A stretch of DNA of 34,053 nt from Deltaproteobacteria bacterium (GCA_021163285.1 JAGGXA010000164.1:1-34053); one strand, 5' to 3'; shown: positions 19,493 to 28,048, counted from the stretch's first letter. Numbers and translations: made by a program. The notes: generated from the letters alone by a model not told the origin.

Positions 19493-20896
19493 ATGAAAAA
19501 AGATCTGAACATCCTCATTATCGACTCTGATCCTTCGGTTATTGCCGGGTTGGAGAAGAGTTTAAATTATCTTGGATTAAGACATTATCATGCCGCCGCG
19601 CCGGGCATAGACATTGATCAATTAAATGCCATAAGCCCTGAGCTCGCTATCCTCGGCCCTTCTCTCAAGACTGAAACCTGCCTTAAGTGTATTCATACGT
19701 TAAAAATAATTGATCCTGCCATACCTGTTTTGACATCCCTTGATGATGTTTGTAATAATGGTGTTACAATAAGCACTCCTTTTGAAGGTCTCCATTGTTT
19801 CCTTCCCGGCATGAAACCGGATAAGATTTTAATGACTATTGAAGATTCATTAAGACATAAGGCCGAATGCAGATCACGGCCTGATTTCCAGTTAATTATC
19901 GGGCAAAGCCAGGAGATTATAAGGGTAAGGCAACAAATAAGAAAGGTCTGTGATAAGGATATTACCGTCTTAATCACTGGTGAAACGGGTACCGGCAAGG
20001 AATTGATCGCTCGCTCCATTCATTACCATTCTTCACGAAGCAAGGGGCCTTTAGTCAAGATAAACTGTGGAGCCATTCCGGAAGAGTTGCTTGAAAGCGA
20101 GGTCTTAGGCTTTCAGAAAGGCGCTTTTACCGGGGCCTGCAAAAACAAATCGGGCCGGCTTGAAATGGCCAATGGGGGAACACTGTTTATTGACGAAATA
20201 GGAAGCCTTCCCCTGTCACTCCAGGTAAAATTTCTCCAGGTACTTGAGGAAAAAGGATTTTCAAGGCTTGGCGGAACCTTTGACAAGGCAATAGATGCAA
20301 GGATAGTGGCTGCCACCAATTCCGATCTGACAAAAATGATGAGTGAAGGGACTTTTAGAAAGGACCTTTTCTTTCGTTTGAATGTTGTGCAGATAAAAGC
20401 CCCGCCTTTAAGAAATAGAATGGATGATATCCCCCTTTTGATTCATTATTTTCTTAATAAGTACAGTTATGAATTCAAAAAAAAAATAAAGAATATGCCT
20501 CAAAGAGTCATAAACCTCTTTATGGCATATCATTGGCCCGGTAACGTGAGGGAAGTTGAAAATTTAATCAGGAGGGCAATTGCCCTAAGCGACTGGGATT
20601 TTGTCTATAATCAGATAAAGATACAAGAGACTAATCAAAATCAGAGCGCCGGCATTCATCCGGGGAATAGCGCCAATAACACAGATTGGGAGGATAACAG
20701 AATAAAAAGTTTTATAAAAGAAGAGGCTTTTTCATTAAAAAAGATAACCAGGACATACGTCTCCGAGGTAGAACATCGGGCAATCAGAAACGCTCTTAAG
20801 AAAACCAGATGGAACAGAAAAAAGGCTGCCCGTTTATTAAAGGTAAGCTACAAGACGCTGCTAAACCGTATAGAAGAGTTTAATATCAAACCTTAG
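19493..20896 (+). CDS. Sigma-54-dependent transcriptional activator (NtrC family) with degenerate receiver
   Basis: Walker A GETGTGKE, KGAFTGA loop, GGTLFIDEIGSLPLSLQVKFLQVLEE, C-terminal Fis-type HTH (AIRNALKKTRWNRKKAARLLKVSYKTLLNRIEE). Receiver has LAILGPSL where D is expected. Confidence 0.9.
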   Translation: MKKDLNILIIDSDPSVIAGLEKSLNYLGLRHYHAAAPGIDIDQLNAISPELAILGPSLKTETCLKCIHTLKIIDPAIPVLTSLDDVCNNGVTISTPFEGLHCFLPGMKPDKILMTIEDSLRHKAECRSRPDFQLIIGQSQEIIRVRQQIRKVCDKDITVLITGETGTGKELIARSIHYHSSRSKGPLVKINCGAIPEELLESEVLGFQKGAFTGACKNKSGRLEMANGGTLFIDEIGSLPLSLQVKFLQVLEEKGFSRLGGTFDKAIDARIVAATNSDLTKMMSEGTFRKDLFFRLNVVQIKAPPLRNRMDDIPLLIHYFLNKYSYEFKKKIKNMPQRVINLFMAYHWPGNVREVENLIRRAIALSDWDFVYNQIKIQETNQNQSAGIHPGNSANNTDWEDNRIKSFIKEEAFSLKKITRTYVSEVEHRAIRNALKKTRWNRKKAARLLKVSYKTLLNRIEEFNIKP

Positions 20897-21077
20897 GAAC
20901 AAGGAAGAATTAATTTCTCCAACTATGCATCACAGCTTCAGCCCATCTTTGCCCGATCTAAAAGTACAAAAATCTTGAAATAGTTCACTATTCCTGCAAC
21001 TTTTGTGCTTTTAGATCGAACAAACCTGACCTGACTCTGTGCGCCTGCCTGGGGATGTTATTTCGTCCTCGTCCCTT
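20896..21077. repeat. Palindromic MITE-like element, family B copy 1
   Basis: Left end GGAACAAGGAAGAATTAATTTCTCC; right end (reverse complement) GGGACGAGGACGAAATAACATCCCC; inner arms GATCTAAAAGTACAAAA / TTTTGTGCTTTTAGATC. Second copy at 26253-26416. Confidence 0.78.
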
Positions 21078-21205
21078 AACTGATTTTACTAATTGACTTT
21101 GTTGCATAAAAGAATTATATAAAATCATTCTTCAAAGTTTTTAAGATAGTATAGATATTCAATAACTTATCTGTAATTTTCAATAATTTATGGAGGAAAT
21201 GCCTT

Positions 21206-22498
21206 ATGGCAGAAGAAGCAATAAACCTGAGAGAACAACAGGGAGAATTCAGAAAAAAGGTTAGGGAAATATTACCAGAAGGTAATTTAGACCTTTGTCT
21301 TACTTGTGGGGCCTGTGCCAGCGGTTGCCCTGCTACCGGTCTTGAAGATATGGATCCCAGAAAGTTTGTCAGGATGGTGGTGCTGGGAATGGATGAAGAG
21401 GTAATGACCACGCCATGGGTCTGGATGTGCAGCATGTGTCAGCGTTGCATTTATGTTTGTCCCATGAAAGTGGATATCCCCCGGATGGTTTATCTGGCAC
21501 GTCAGACCTGGCCGCGTGAAAATCGTCCGAAAGGGATACTTGGTTCGTGTGATATGGCGCTGAGAAATGATAGTTGCAGTGCTATGGGGGCATCTCCCGA
21601 AGACTTCCAGTTCGTTGTGGAAGATGTAGCTGAAGAAGTCAGAGAGACACAGCCGGGCTTTGAAACACTCCGGGCGCCGATAGATAAACAGGGTGCAGAA
21701 TTTTTCCTTAACCAGAATTCAAGGGAGCCAGTAACCGAGCCGGATGAAATGATACCGCTCTGGAAAATTTTACATGTTGCAGGGATTGACTGGACTTACG
21801 GAAGCAAAGGATGGGGAGGAGAAAATTACTGCATGTTTCTCTCCGATGATGATGGCTGGAAACATATTGTCAGCACAAGTATCAAGCAGGCCGAAGACCT
21901 GGGGTGTAAGACCTATCTAAACACTGAATGAGGCCACGTAACCTTTGCAGTCCTGGAAGGACTGAGAAAATTCGGAATCAAGACTAACCTGGATGTTGTA
22001 AGTATCTACCAGTATTATGCCAAGTGGATCAGGGAAGGAAAATTAAAGGTTAATTCTGACTGGAATAAGGATCTGAAAGTCAAGTTCACTGTTCAGGATC
22101 CATGTCAGATTGTACGTAAAAGCTATGGAGATCCAGTGGCGGACGATCTTCGGTATGTGGTAAAAGCAGTTGTGGGAGAAGAAAACTTTATTGACATGAC
22201 CCCAAACAAATCAAACAACTATTGCTGCGGCGGCGGTGGTGGATATCTCCAGTCCGGTTATGTGGATGCGCGTCATCAATACGGCAAGATCAAGTTTGAT
22301 CAGATCACAGCCACTGGAGCTGATTATTGTATAGCTGCCTGTCATAACTGTCATGCACAGATTCATGATCTCGCTGAGCATTTTGAGGGTAAATATCACA
22401 CAGTCCATCTATGGACACTTATCTGCCTTTCTCTCGGTATCCTTGGAGAGAATGAACGGGAATATTTAGGTCCTGATCTGGCAGAAGTGGGATTATAA
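21206..22498 (+). CDS. HdrC-HdrB-like fused Fe-S oxidoreductase (CCG domain), predicted selenoprotein with in-frame TGA (Sec) at 21929-21931
   Basis: SD GGAGG before ATG 21206. Two 4Fe-4S motifs (CLTCGACASGCP, CSMCQRCIYVCP). Reading through TGA gives NTE[U]GHVTFAVLEGLRKFG...QDPCQIVRKSYGD...NYCCGGGGGYL...AACHNCHAQI in a single frame to 22498. The track splits it into 21206-21931 and 22136-22498. Confidence 0.88.
21948..21964 (+). promoter_or_regulatory. Putative bacterial SECIS element
   Basis: CAGTCCT-GGA-AGGACTG: perfect 7-bp stem and 3-nt loop starting with G; loop begins 23 nt after the TGA. Stem may extend through TTT(21944-46)/AAA(21967-69). Confidence 0.75.
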
Positions 22499-22532
22499 TA
22501 TATACTTTAAATCGGCCCGTTTAAAAACAGAC

Positions 22533-22564
22533 ATCCCGTCCCTGAACAGGCGGGATTTTTTTTA
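22533..22564 (+). terminator. Rho-independent terminator after the selenoprotein gene
   Basis: ATCCCGTCCCTGAACAGGCGGGAT followed by a T run. Confidence 0.75.
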
Positions 22565-22743
22565 GATATTTTATTGGGCATTGTTCATTTGTACGTTGAC
22601 ACTTTTGAAACAACAATAAGACGCTGGTACACACAGATAAACACAGATAGTGTTGTTTTTTTGTTTTTTAAAAAAAGGGGTAAAGTACTTTTGAAGTGAT
22701 ATGAAGGATGCCGGATTATAATTATATTTAATGAGGGCAAATA

Positions 22744-23232
22744 ATGGATGTATACGATATAAAATCAAAAGAAGAGTGGCAGGATATCCTGGATGATGTC
22801 AGTCACGAATTAGGAATACCCGCCTCCCTCGCGGATAATAAAAACGCCATATTACAATCCAGCGGGAAACGAAATGAACTATGTCTAAAAATACGCGCAA
22901 ATAGTCAGGCATTAACATTTATTTGCGGCCAGACCCAACAGTTTATGGCGGAACAGGCTAAGTCGACAAAGAGGCCTTTCATTGATGCATGCGAAGCGGG
23001 AATGTCAAAATTTGTGCTGCCTCTTTTTCTCAAAGGAGAATGGGTTGGATCCTTTACAGCTTGTGGTGCATGTATTCCAGGCAATGAAATCGAAGATTTC
23101 ATTATTCAGAAAAACAGTGGGTTGAGTGAAGAAGAAATAAACCTGCTTAAAGTGCATGTACCGCAGATCGAAGAGTCAAAGTTTGTTGAAACTGCAAACA
23201 GATTATTCAATGAGTTGCAGAAATATGCATAA
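22744..23232 (+). CDS. Stand-alone PocR-like sensory domain protein
   Basis: ELGIPASLADNKNAILQSSGKRNELCLKIRAN ... FIDACEAGMSKFVLPLFLKGEWVGSFTACG resembles the PocR ligand-sensing domain; no output domain. Confidence 0.65.
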   Translation: MDVYDIKSKEEWQDILDDVSHELGIPASLADNKNAILQSSGKRNELCLKIRANSQALTFICGQTQQFMAEQAKSTKRPFIDACEAGMSKFVLPLFLKGEWVGSFTACGACIPGNEIEDFIIQKNSGLSEEEINLLKVHVPQIEESKFVETANRLFNELQKYA

Positions 23233-23305
23233 AAATATCGACCTGTGCGGTTCGCTTTTGGATAAAACTGTTCAATATCCTCTTTGCCTCATTTTTTACG
23301 AGCTC

Positions 23306-23476
23306 TTACCACCATGATATATTTTTTTCATATTCAAAAATGAGATCTATCAATTTTCCATAGTCAGCATCTTCTTCATAGAGTTTGAAAATTATCGATT
23401 CGCCTTCCGAAACGATCCGCATCAGGGTTTCAGTGTTCTTATCAGGTTTCGATTTCAAGAGGTGGAGAGTTTTCAT
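23306..23476 (-). CDS. DsrH/TusB-like small protein (not in supplied ORF track)
   Basis: 56-aa translation MKTLHLLKSKPDKNTETLMRIVSEGESIIFKLYEEDADYGKLIDLIFEYEKNISWW; start resembles TusB/DsrH (M-LH-L--SP----LLR----GD). Located directly downstream of a DsrF-like ORF. Confidence 0.5.
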   Translation of the reverse strand: MKTLHLLKSKPDKNTETLMRIVSEGESIIFKLYEEDADYGKLIDLIFEYEKNISWW

Positions 23477-23495
23477 CCGTTCTTCCTTTAAAGTC

Positions 23496-23789
23496 TCAAA
23501 AGGGAATTACAAGGTCCATTTTTCTGAGTTTCATTCCCATATCTTTAAGACTCATATAATTAATGCCGTACTTTTCAAAGTTTAACCTGTTGCTGGAATA
23601 ATATTTCGCATCCATATCGTCCAGCCATTCAAGATTTTCCCTGAATTTTTCCGTCATCTCAATTTCAAAATCCAGGATAAACAAGTAGACATAGAAATTT
23701 TCAACTGCCAGACCAAGAGCCGCACGAGACCCTTCCCACTGGTCCTCTTTCCTGCGAATCAAAAAAGCTACATTTTTGATATTCTGCAT
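23496..23789 (-). CDS. DsrF/TusC-like small protein
   Basis: [41 protein letters not shown] resembles the DsrE-superfamily TusC/DsrF N-terminus; between DsrE- and DsrH-like ORFs. Confidence 0.5.
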   Translation of the reverse strand: MQNIKNVAFLIRRKEDQWEGSRAALGLAVENFYVYLFILDFEIEMTEKFRENLEWLDDMDAKYYSSNRLNFEKYGINYMSLKDMGMKLRKMDLVIPF

Positions 23790-23805
23790 GTTGAAAATTC
23801 CTTAT

Positions 23806-24111
23806 CTATAATACTATATATCGGTCACATTCCTCGATTATCTCACCATGAACAGCCTGGGTGGCATAGTCCTTTTCAGTAATGCCCGTGACCGGAGATT
23901 TTAGACAGTTACTTTCAAATGAGACTTTGCAAAGCGCCATTTTAGCCAGGCCGTTAAGGCTTGCAAACAGGCTATCTTGTGTTAATAACACTCCCTTGTG
24001 AGTAAAGAAGATGGTTACATCAATTTGTTTCTTTTCGGCAGCGTTGCACAGCTTAATAATCTTATCGAGGTGCTTATCAGAGCTAACAAAAATCCCTAAG
24101 GTTCCAGCCAT
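23806..24111 (-). CDS. DsrE-family sulfur-relay-like protein
   Basis: MAGTLGIFVSSDKHLDKIIKLCNAAEKKQIDVTIFFTHKGVLLTQDSLFASL...LCKVSFESNCL; DsrE-like fold pattern with conserved-position Cys. ATG at 24111 preferred over 24165. Confidence 0.65.
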   Translation of the reverse strand: MAGTLGIFVSSDKHLDKIIKLCNAAEKKQIDVTIFFTHKGVLLTQDSLFASLNGLAKMALCKVSFESNCLKSPVTGITEKDYATQAVHGEIIEECDRYIVL

Positions 24112-24293
24112 ATCATTACCTGTAAATATTGCGACCTGTGCTATTGAAAAACTATTCAAAAACAATCACGAAAAAACGAAAAAAGACATAAAAATCAATT
24201 TAATATTCTTTGAGCAAATTTTTAAAAATTCTGGAATGGATTCCAGCGCTTTTTATTGCATGAATGCTGAACAATCAGGAAATGAAAGCATTG

Positions 24294-24316
24294 GGGACGA
24301 GGACGAAATAACATCC
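24294..24316. repeat. Solo terminus of element family B
   Basis: GGGACGAGGACGAAATAACATCC is identical (inverted) to the right end of the 20896-21077 element. Confidence 0.6.
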
Positions 24317-24471
24317 GCATCAAAGGCTTTTCTAAGGTAATTTGCAATATCAAGTCAATGGTATCTTTTTCGTATTTTCGTAATAATCTTCTTTTTCGTG
24401 CGTTAGACAGCCTGACGCATAACCGCACAGATCGAAATATTGCGCCAGTTTATATGAGGCAGAGTCCCTGC

Positions 24472-24505
24472 AAAAAAAAGGTTCCCGGGCAGAACTGGGA
24501 ACCAT
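24472..24505 (-). terminator. Rho-independent terminator (minus strand)
   Basis: Minus-strand reading: GGTTCCCAGTTCTGCCCGGGAACC followed by T8. Confidence 0.7.
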
Positions 24506-24545
24506 AGAATTTGTGGGCTTGTGATATACCCCGATTTTAGCGCGA

Positions 24546-24749
24546 CTAATTCAAAGAGATCTTAGCGCCTCTATAATCAATAATGGGTATTCTTGTTTCC
24601 TTTACGTCCATATTACTAAGAGCAATGGCATCAGCATGTTCATCGATCCATAACTTATAATATCTCAATAAAGAGGGATCATGAAAAATAATAGTTTCAC
24701 CCATGAATTTTAATTCCTCAATTAAGCGCCAGTACAAATGCATTCCCAT
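24546..24749 (-). CDS. Hypothetical 67-aa protein
   Basis: ORF with SD-like AGGAGAATGGGAATG context, followed by a minus-strand terminator at 24472-24505. Confidence 0.45.
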   Translation of the reverse strand: MGMHLYWRLIEELKFMGETIIFHDPSLLRYYKLWIDEHADAIALSNMDVKETRIPIIDYRGAKISLN

Positions 24750-24922
24750 TCTCCTTATTCCTTAATATAAATAGGGCGTTCACCAAAGGTACAAACTTAA
24801 GACAAAAGTTTTACCTGGATCAGCCCGGCCTGCCCTCCCTGTCCAAGATACGAACAGAAGAACAGGCTTGCTTAAATAAATTTTGATTTTAATTCTTAAT
24901 TAGAAAAAATTCAATATAAATA

Positions 24923-26161
24923 TTATCCCGAACAGCTCTTAAAACTTTTCGTCCGTGTGTAAAAGATGGTAAAGACCATTACCAGTCCTACAATAGCGCC
25001 AAGTGATATCCAGGAATTGTTATAACCTATGGTATCAATGCCGTAGCCAAATATCGGAGGAGAGATCACGACCCCGAAATAACATATGGTTACCCACAGC
25101 CCAATGGCCTGGCCGGCCTTTTCAGGCCCTGCTATTTCACCTATCAGGGTCAGGAAAAGGACATTAAAGCCGAAAGCGGCAAACCCGAAAAAGGCGGCAA
25201 TAATACCAATTATCATATAATGTGTGTTAACCGGCAACAACCCTATAATAATACAGGTTATTGACGACATAAGACCTATCAGGATGACTTCATTATTTCG
25301 ATGTTCGGCAAAATACAGATCGCTTATCCTGCCCCAGAACACCCTTCCAAGGGCGCCGAAACCCTGGGTAAGACCCAGGAACAACCCTGCCTGAACTTTA
25401 GTATATGAAAAGTAATGCACCATATACAGGGCCAGATATGCCGTGCCTGACATCTGCACTGCCGCCAAAAATATACTGATAATGCTATAAAAAACTATTT
25501 GTTTGTTTTTCCAGACAGAACTGCCCTTTTTTTTCTTAACAGGGATTGAACATTTATCTTCCGGTTTCTTTTTCGTTACGGTAGCCGGGTACATAACATA
25601 TCCGATAAACCCGAAGAATATAACAGCAACCGCAACAATTGCAACTGACCAGCGCCAGCCTGTCACCTCTGCAACAGAAGGAAGAATCACTGCCGCCGCC
25701 ATAGTTCCAAGTGTAAAACCCGTCTGTTTTACTGCCATGGCGGTCGCTCGCCACTTTGCTGTAAACCAGAGAATAACTCCCTTGCTTGTTGCCGGATTCA
25801 AAACCCCGTAACCCATACCTGCAATGAAAAGAAAAACAGCCATCAGGTTGAATGATGGTGAACATGCCACAAAACCGAGGCTTAACCCAAAAATCAAAAG
25901 TCCAAGCGTAATTGTCTTTGGCACGCCCCAATAATCAGAAAGCAGCCCGACAGGAAAGCCTGATGCAAGGGCCCCAAAATATATCAAAGAGACAAAGAGG
26001 CCTAAACTGGCGCTGCTTATGTGCAGTTCTTCTGAGATAAAAGGGAGTAAGGGAGCAAAGCATAATGCAGCAAAGGCCGAAAAAAAATATGTGCCGGTAA
26101 AGATTGAGAGTATTTTCCATCTGTCTGCCCTGCTCAGAATATCCTGATCTTCCATTCCCAT
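24923..26161 (-). CDS. MFS transporter
   Basis: About 12 hydrophobic segments; FPVGLLSDYWGVPKT and FLGLTQGFGALGRVFWGRISDLYF are typical MFS loop motifs. Confidence 0.88.
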   Translation of the reverse strand: MGMEDQDILSRADRWKILSIFTGTYFFSAFAALCFAPLLPFISEELHISSASLGLFVSLIYFGALASGFPVGLLSDYWGVPKTITLGLLIFGLSLGFVACSPSFNLMAVFLFIAGMGYGVLNPATSKGVILWFTAKWRATAMAVKQTGFTLGTMAAAVILPSVAEVTGWRWSVAIVAVAVIFFGFIGYVMYPATVTKKKPEDKCSIPVKKKKGSSVWKNKQIVFYSIISIFLAAVQMSGTAYLALYMVHYFSYTKVQAGLFLGLTQGFGALGRVFWGRISDLYFAEHRNNEVILIGLMSSITCIIIGLLPVNTHYMIIGIIAAFFGFAAFGFNVLFLTLIGEIAGPEKAGQAIGLWVTICYFGVVISPPIFGYGIDTIGYNNSWISLGAIVGLVMVFTIFYTRTKSFKSCSG

Positions 26162-26252
26162 TTTAATTTACCTCCTGTATGCAGATTATTTGGCCCCCGA
26201 CGCAAGGCGGAACAAGTACAGCCATGTATGCCAATTACAAGGACAGTGATGT

Positions 26253-26416
26253 TAGGAACGAGGAAGAATTAATTTTCCCAACTAATACATCACAGCTTCA
26301 GCCCATCTTTGCCCGTTCTGAAAATACAAAAATCTTGAAATAGCTCACTACTCCTGCAACTTTTGTGCTTTTGGATCGAACAAACCTGGCCTAAATCTGT
26401 GCACCTGCTTGGGCAT
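26253..26416. repeat. Palindromic element family B copy 2 (right terminus lost)
   Basis: TTAGGAACGAGGAAGAATTAATTTTCCCAACTAATACATCACAGCTTCAGCCCATCTTTGCCCG... closely matches 20894-21055. Confidence 0.78.
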
Positions 26417-26451
26417 CCTTCATTTTGACTTTACACTTGGCAGAAAAGTGG

Positions 26452-26493
26452 CAGCGGCATCCTGCCGCTGATTTAAGAGGCTATAAGCCTCTT
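26452..26493. repeat. Tandem perfect hairpins
   Basis: CAGCGGCA-TCC-TGCCGCTG (26452-26470) and AAGAGGCT-ATA-AGCCTCTT (26475-26493). Confidence 0.6.
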
Positions 26494-26624
26494 CTACAAT
26501 TTACAATTTTTAGTTCCAATAAAAGTGTCAGGTTGCTCTCCACCCCGCCTCGCGGCAATCCTGAACAATTCGATTATTTACTAAATACAGGAAATAATCA
26601 TTCTGAATAAAATTTATCTAATTA

Positions 26625-26660
26625 AAGAAAAAAGATGCAGGACTGTTACAGTCCTGCATC
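26625..26660 (-). terminator. Rho-independent terminator of the thiolase gene
   Basis: 12-bp perfect stem GATGCAGGACTG-TTA-CAGTCCTGCATC (26634-26660); minus-strand reading is followed by TTTTTTCTTT. Confidence 0.8.
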
Positions 26661-26696
26661 TTTATCCGTGTTATCTATCTGTTTCGGTCGGGAAGA

Positions 26697-27893
26697 TCAT
26701 CTTCCAACGATACCAATGCTGATAATATTATTGATTGGAAATCCACCGAGGTTGTGTGTAAGGCCATACTTGGGATTTTCGATCTGCCTGTCTCCGGCCT
26801 TTCCCTGCAACTGTTTATACATTTCATACATCATTCTGAGACCGGAGGCCCCGATGGGATGTCCAAAACACTTAAGCCCGCCATCAGGCTGGCACGGTAT
26901 TTTTCCATCTAATTCATAAAACCCATCTTTTATATCATCACCTGCCTTGCCTCTTGGAGAGATGTGGAGGTCTTCATAGGTTACAAGCTCTGTGATGGAG
27001 AAGCAGTCATGAACCTCCATCATACCCACCTCTTCTCTCGGATTTGTGATGCCGGCCTCATTATATGCCATATCCACGCATTTATTGGTCGTCTTGACAT
27101 AGGTCCCGTCCCAGTCAGTATACATCAATTCTTCACCGGAGCTGATTGCTACCTGCATGGCCTTGACAAGAACAGGATCCGACCTGAAATTCTTGGCCAT
27201 ATCCGCACGGCAGACAATAGCCGCGGCAGAACCGTCACTCACACCGCAGCAGTCAAAGAGACCTAATGGATAGGCTATCATAGGCGCATTCATTATCTGT
27301 TCAACTGTTGCCTCTCTTCTTAGGTGGGCCTTTGGATTTTTGGCGCCATTCTTATGACTTTTTGCGGATATCATGGCAAGCAGCTTTTTCCCCTCTTTCG
27401 GATCGATGCCATATTTTGCAAAATAGGCATTTGCCATCATGGCAAATGCCCCCGGAGCAGTAACATTGGGCATTATCATCCTGTTCTTGTTTCCCATCTG
27501 GGTAAAAAGATCAGGAAGTCCTCCATAGCCGGTATCCTTTAATTTTTCCACACCGAGGGCAAGACAAATATCATAGGCCCCTGAAGCCACGGCATAAACT
27601 GCGTTTCTTAATGCTTCAGTACCGCCGGCACAAAAGTTTTCAACCCTTGTAACGGGCTTAAACGGGAGCTTTAAAGTCATGCTGAGCGGCATGCCGGTCT
27701 TTCCAACGTTATTGCTGTCCATACATGTGCTGAACCAGGCAGCATCAATATCTTTTTTTTCTATTCCAGCGTCTTCAATAGCTTCCTGAAACGCTTCAAC
27801 CATTAAGTCTTCTCCGCCTGCCTCCCAGCGCTCACCAAACCGGGTGCAACCCATTCCGATAATAGCGACCTTATCTCTTATACCTTCTGACAT
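26697..27893 (-). CDS. Thiolase-family (SCPx-type) acyl-CoA acetyltransferase
   Basis: VENFCAGGTEALRNAVYAVASG (nucleophilic Cys) and KCFGHPIGASGLRMMYEMYKQLQG. Confidence 0.85.
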   Translation of the reverse strand: MSEGIRDKVAIIGMGCTRFGERWEAGGEDLMVEAFQEAIEDAGIEKKDIDAAWFSTCMDSNNVGKTGMPLSMTLKLPFKPVTRVENFCAGGTEALRNAVYAVASGAYDICLALGVEKLKDTGYGGLPDLFTQMGNKNRMIMPNVTAPGAFAMMANAYFAKYGIDPKEGKKLLAMISAKSHKNGAKNPKAHLRREATVEQIMNAPMIAYPLGLFDCCGVSDGSAAAIVCRADMAKNFRSDPVLVKAMQVAISSGEELMYTDWDGTYVKTTNKCVDMAYNEAGITNPREEVGMMEVHDCFSITELVTYEDLHISPRGKAGDDIKDGFYELDGKIPCQPDGGLKCFGHPIGASGLRMMYEMYKQLQGKAGDRQIENPKYGLTHNLGGFPINNIISIGIVGR

Positions 27894-28048
27894 TTTTTAC
27901 CTCCTAAGTAAAACAACTACCCATCTATATTTTTCAGGATAATTGCTCTCTTTTTCATATAAAATTAGTTGAACCTGTCCTCAAATACCTGTTGGACTGA
28001 ATTAACAGGTCTTAAATCGAGAAATACCGGTGCATACATCTATCAAAA

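Noticed and set aside
21206-22498. Interpretation as a nonsense-mutated pseudogene or two separate genes
   Set aside because: Only one stop interrupts the frame, it is TGA, it falls at a conserved Cys-type position, a SECIS-like hairpin follows, and the frame stays clean to the end with intact CCG motifs.
24222-24428. 68-aa minus ORF near the family B solo end
   Set aside because: No supporting motif or ribosome-binding site; overlaps repeat-derived sequence.
26425-26919. Plus-strand ORFs 26425-26610 and 26635-26919
   Set aside because: They run through hairpin repeats, a terminator and the antisense of the thiolase gene.
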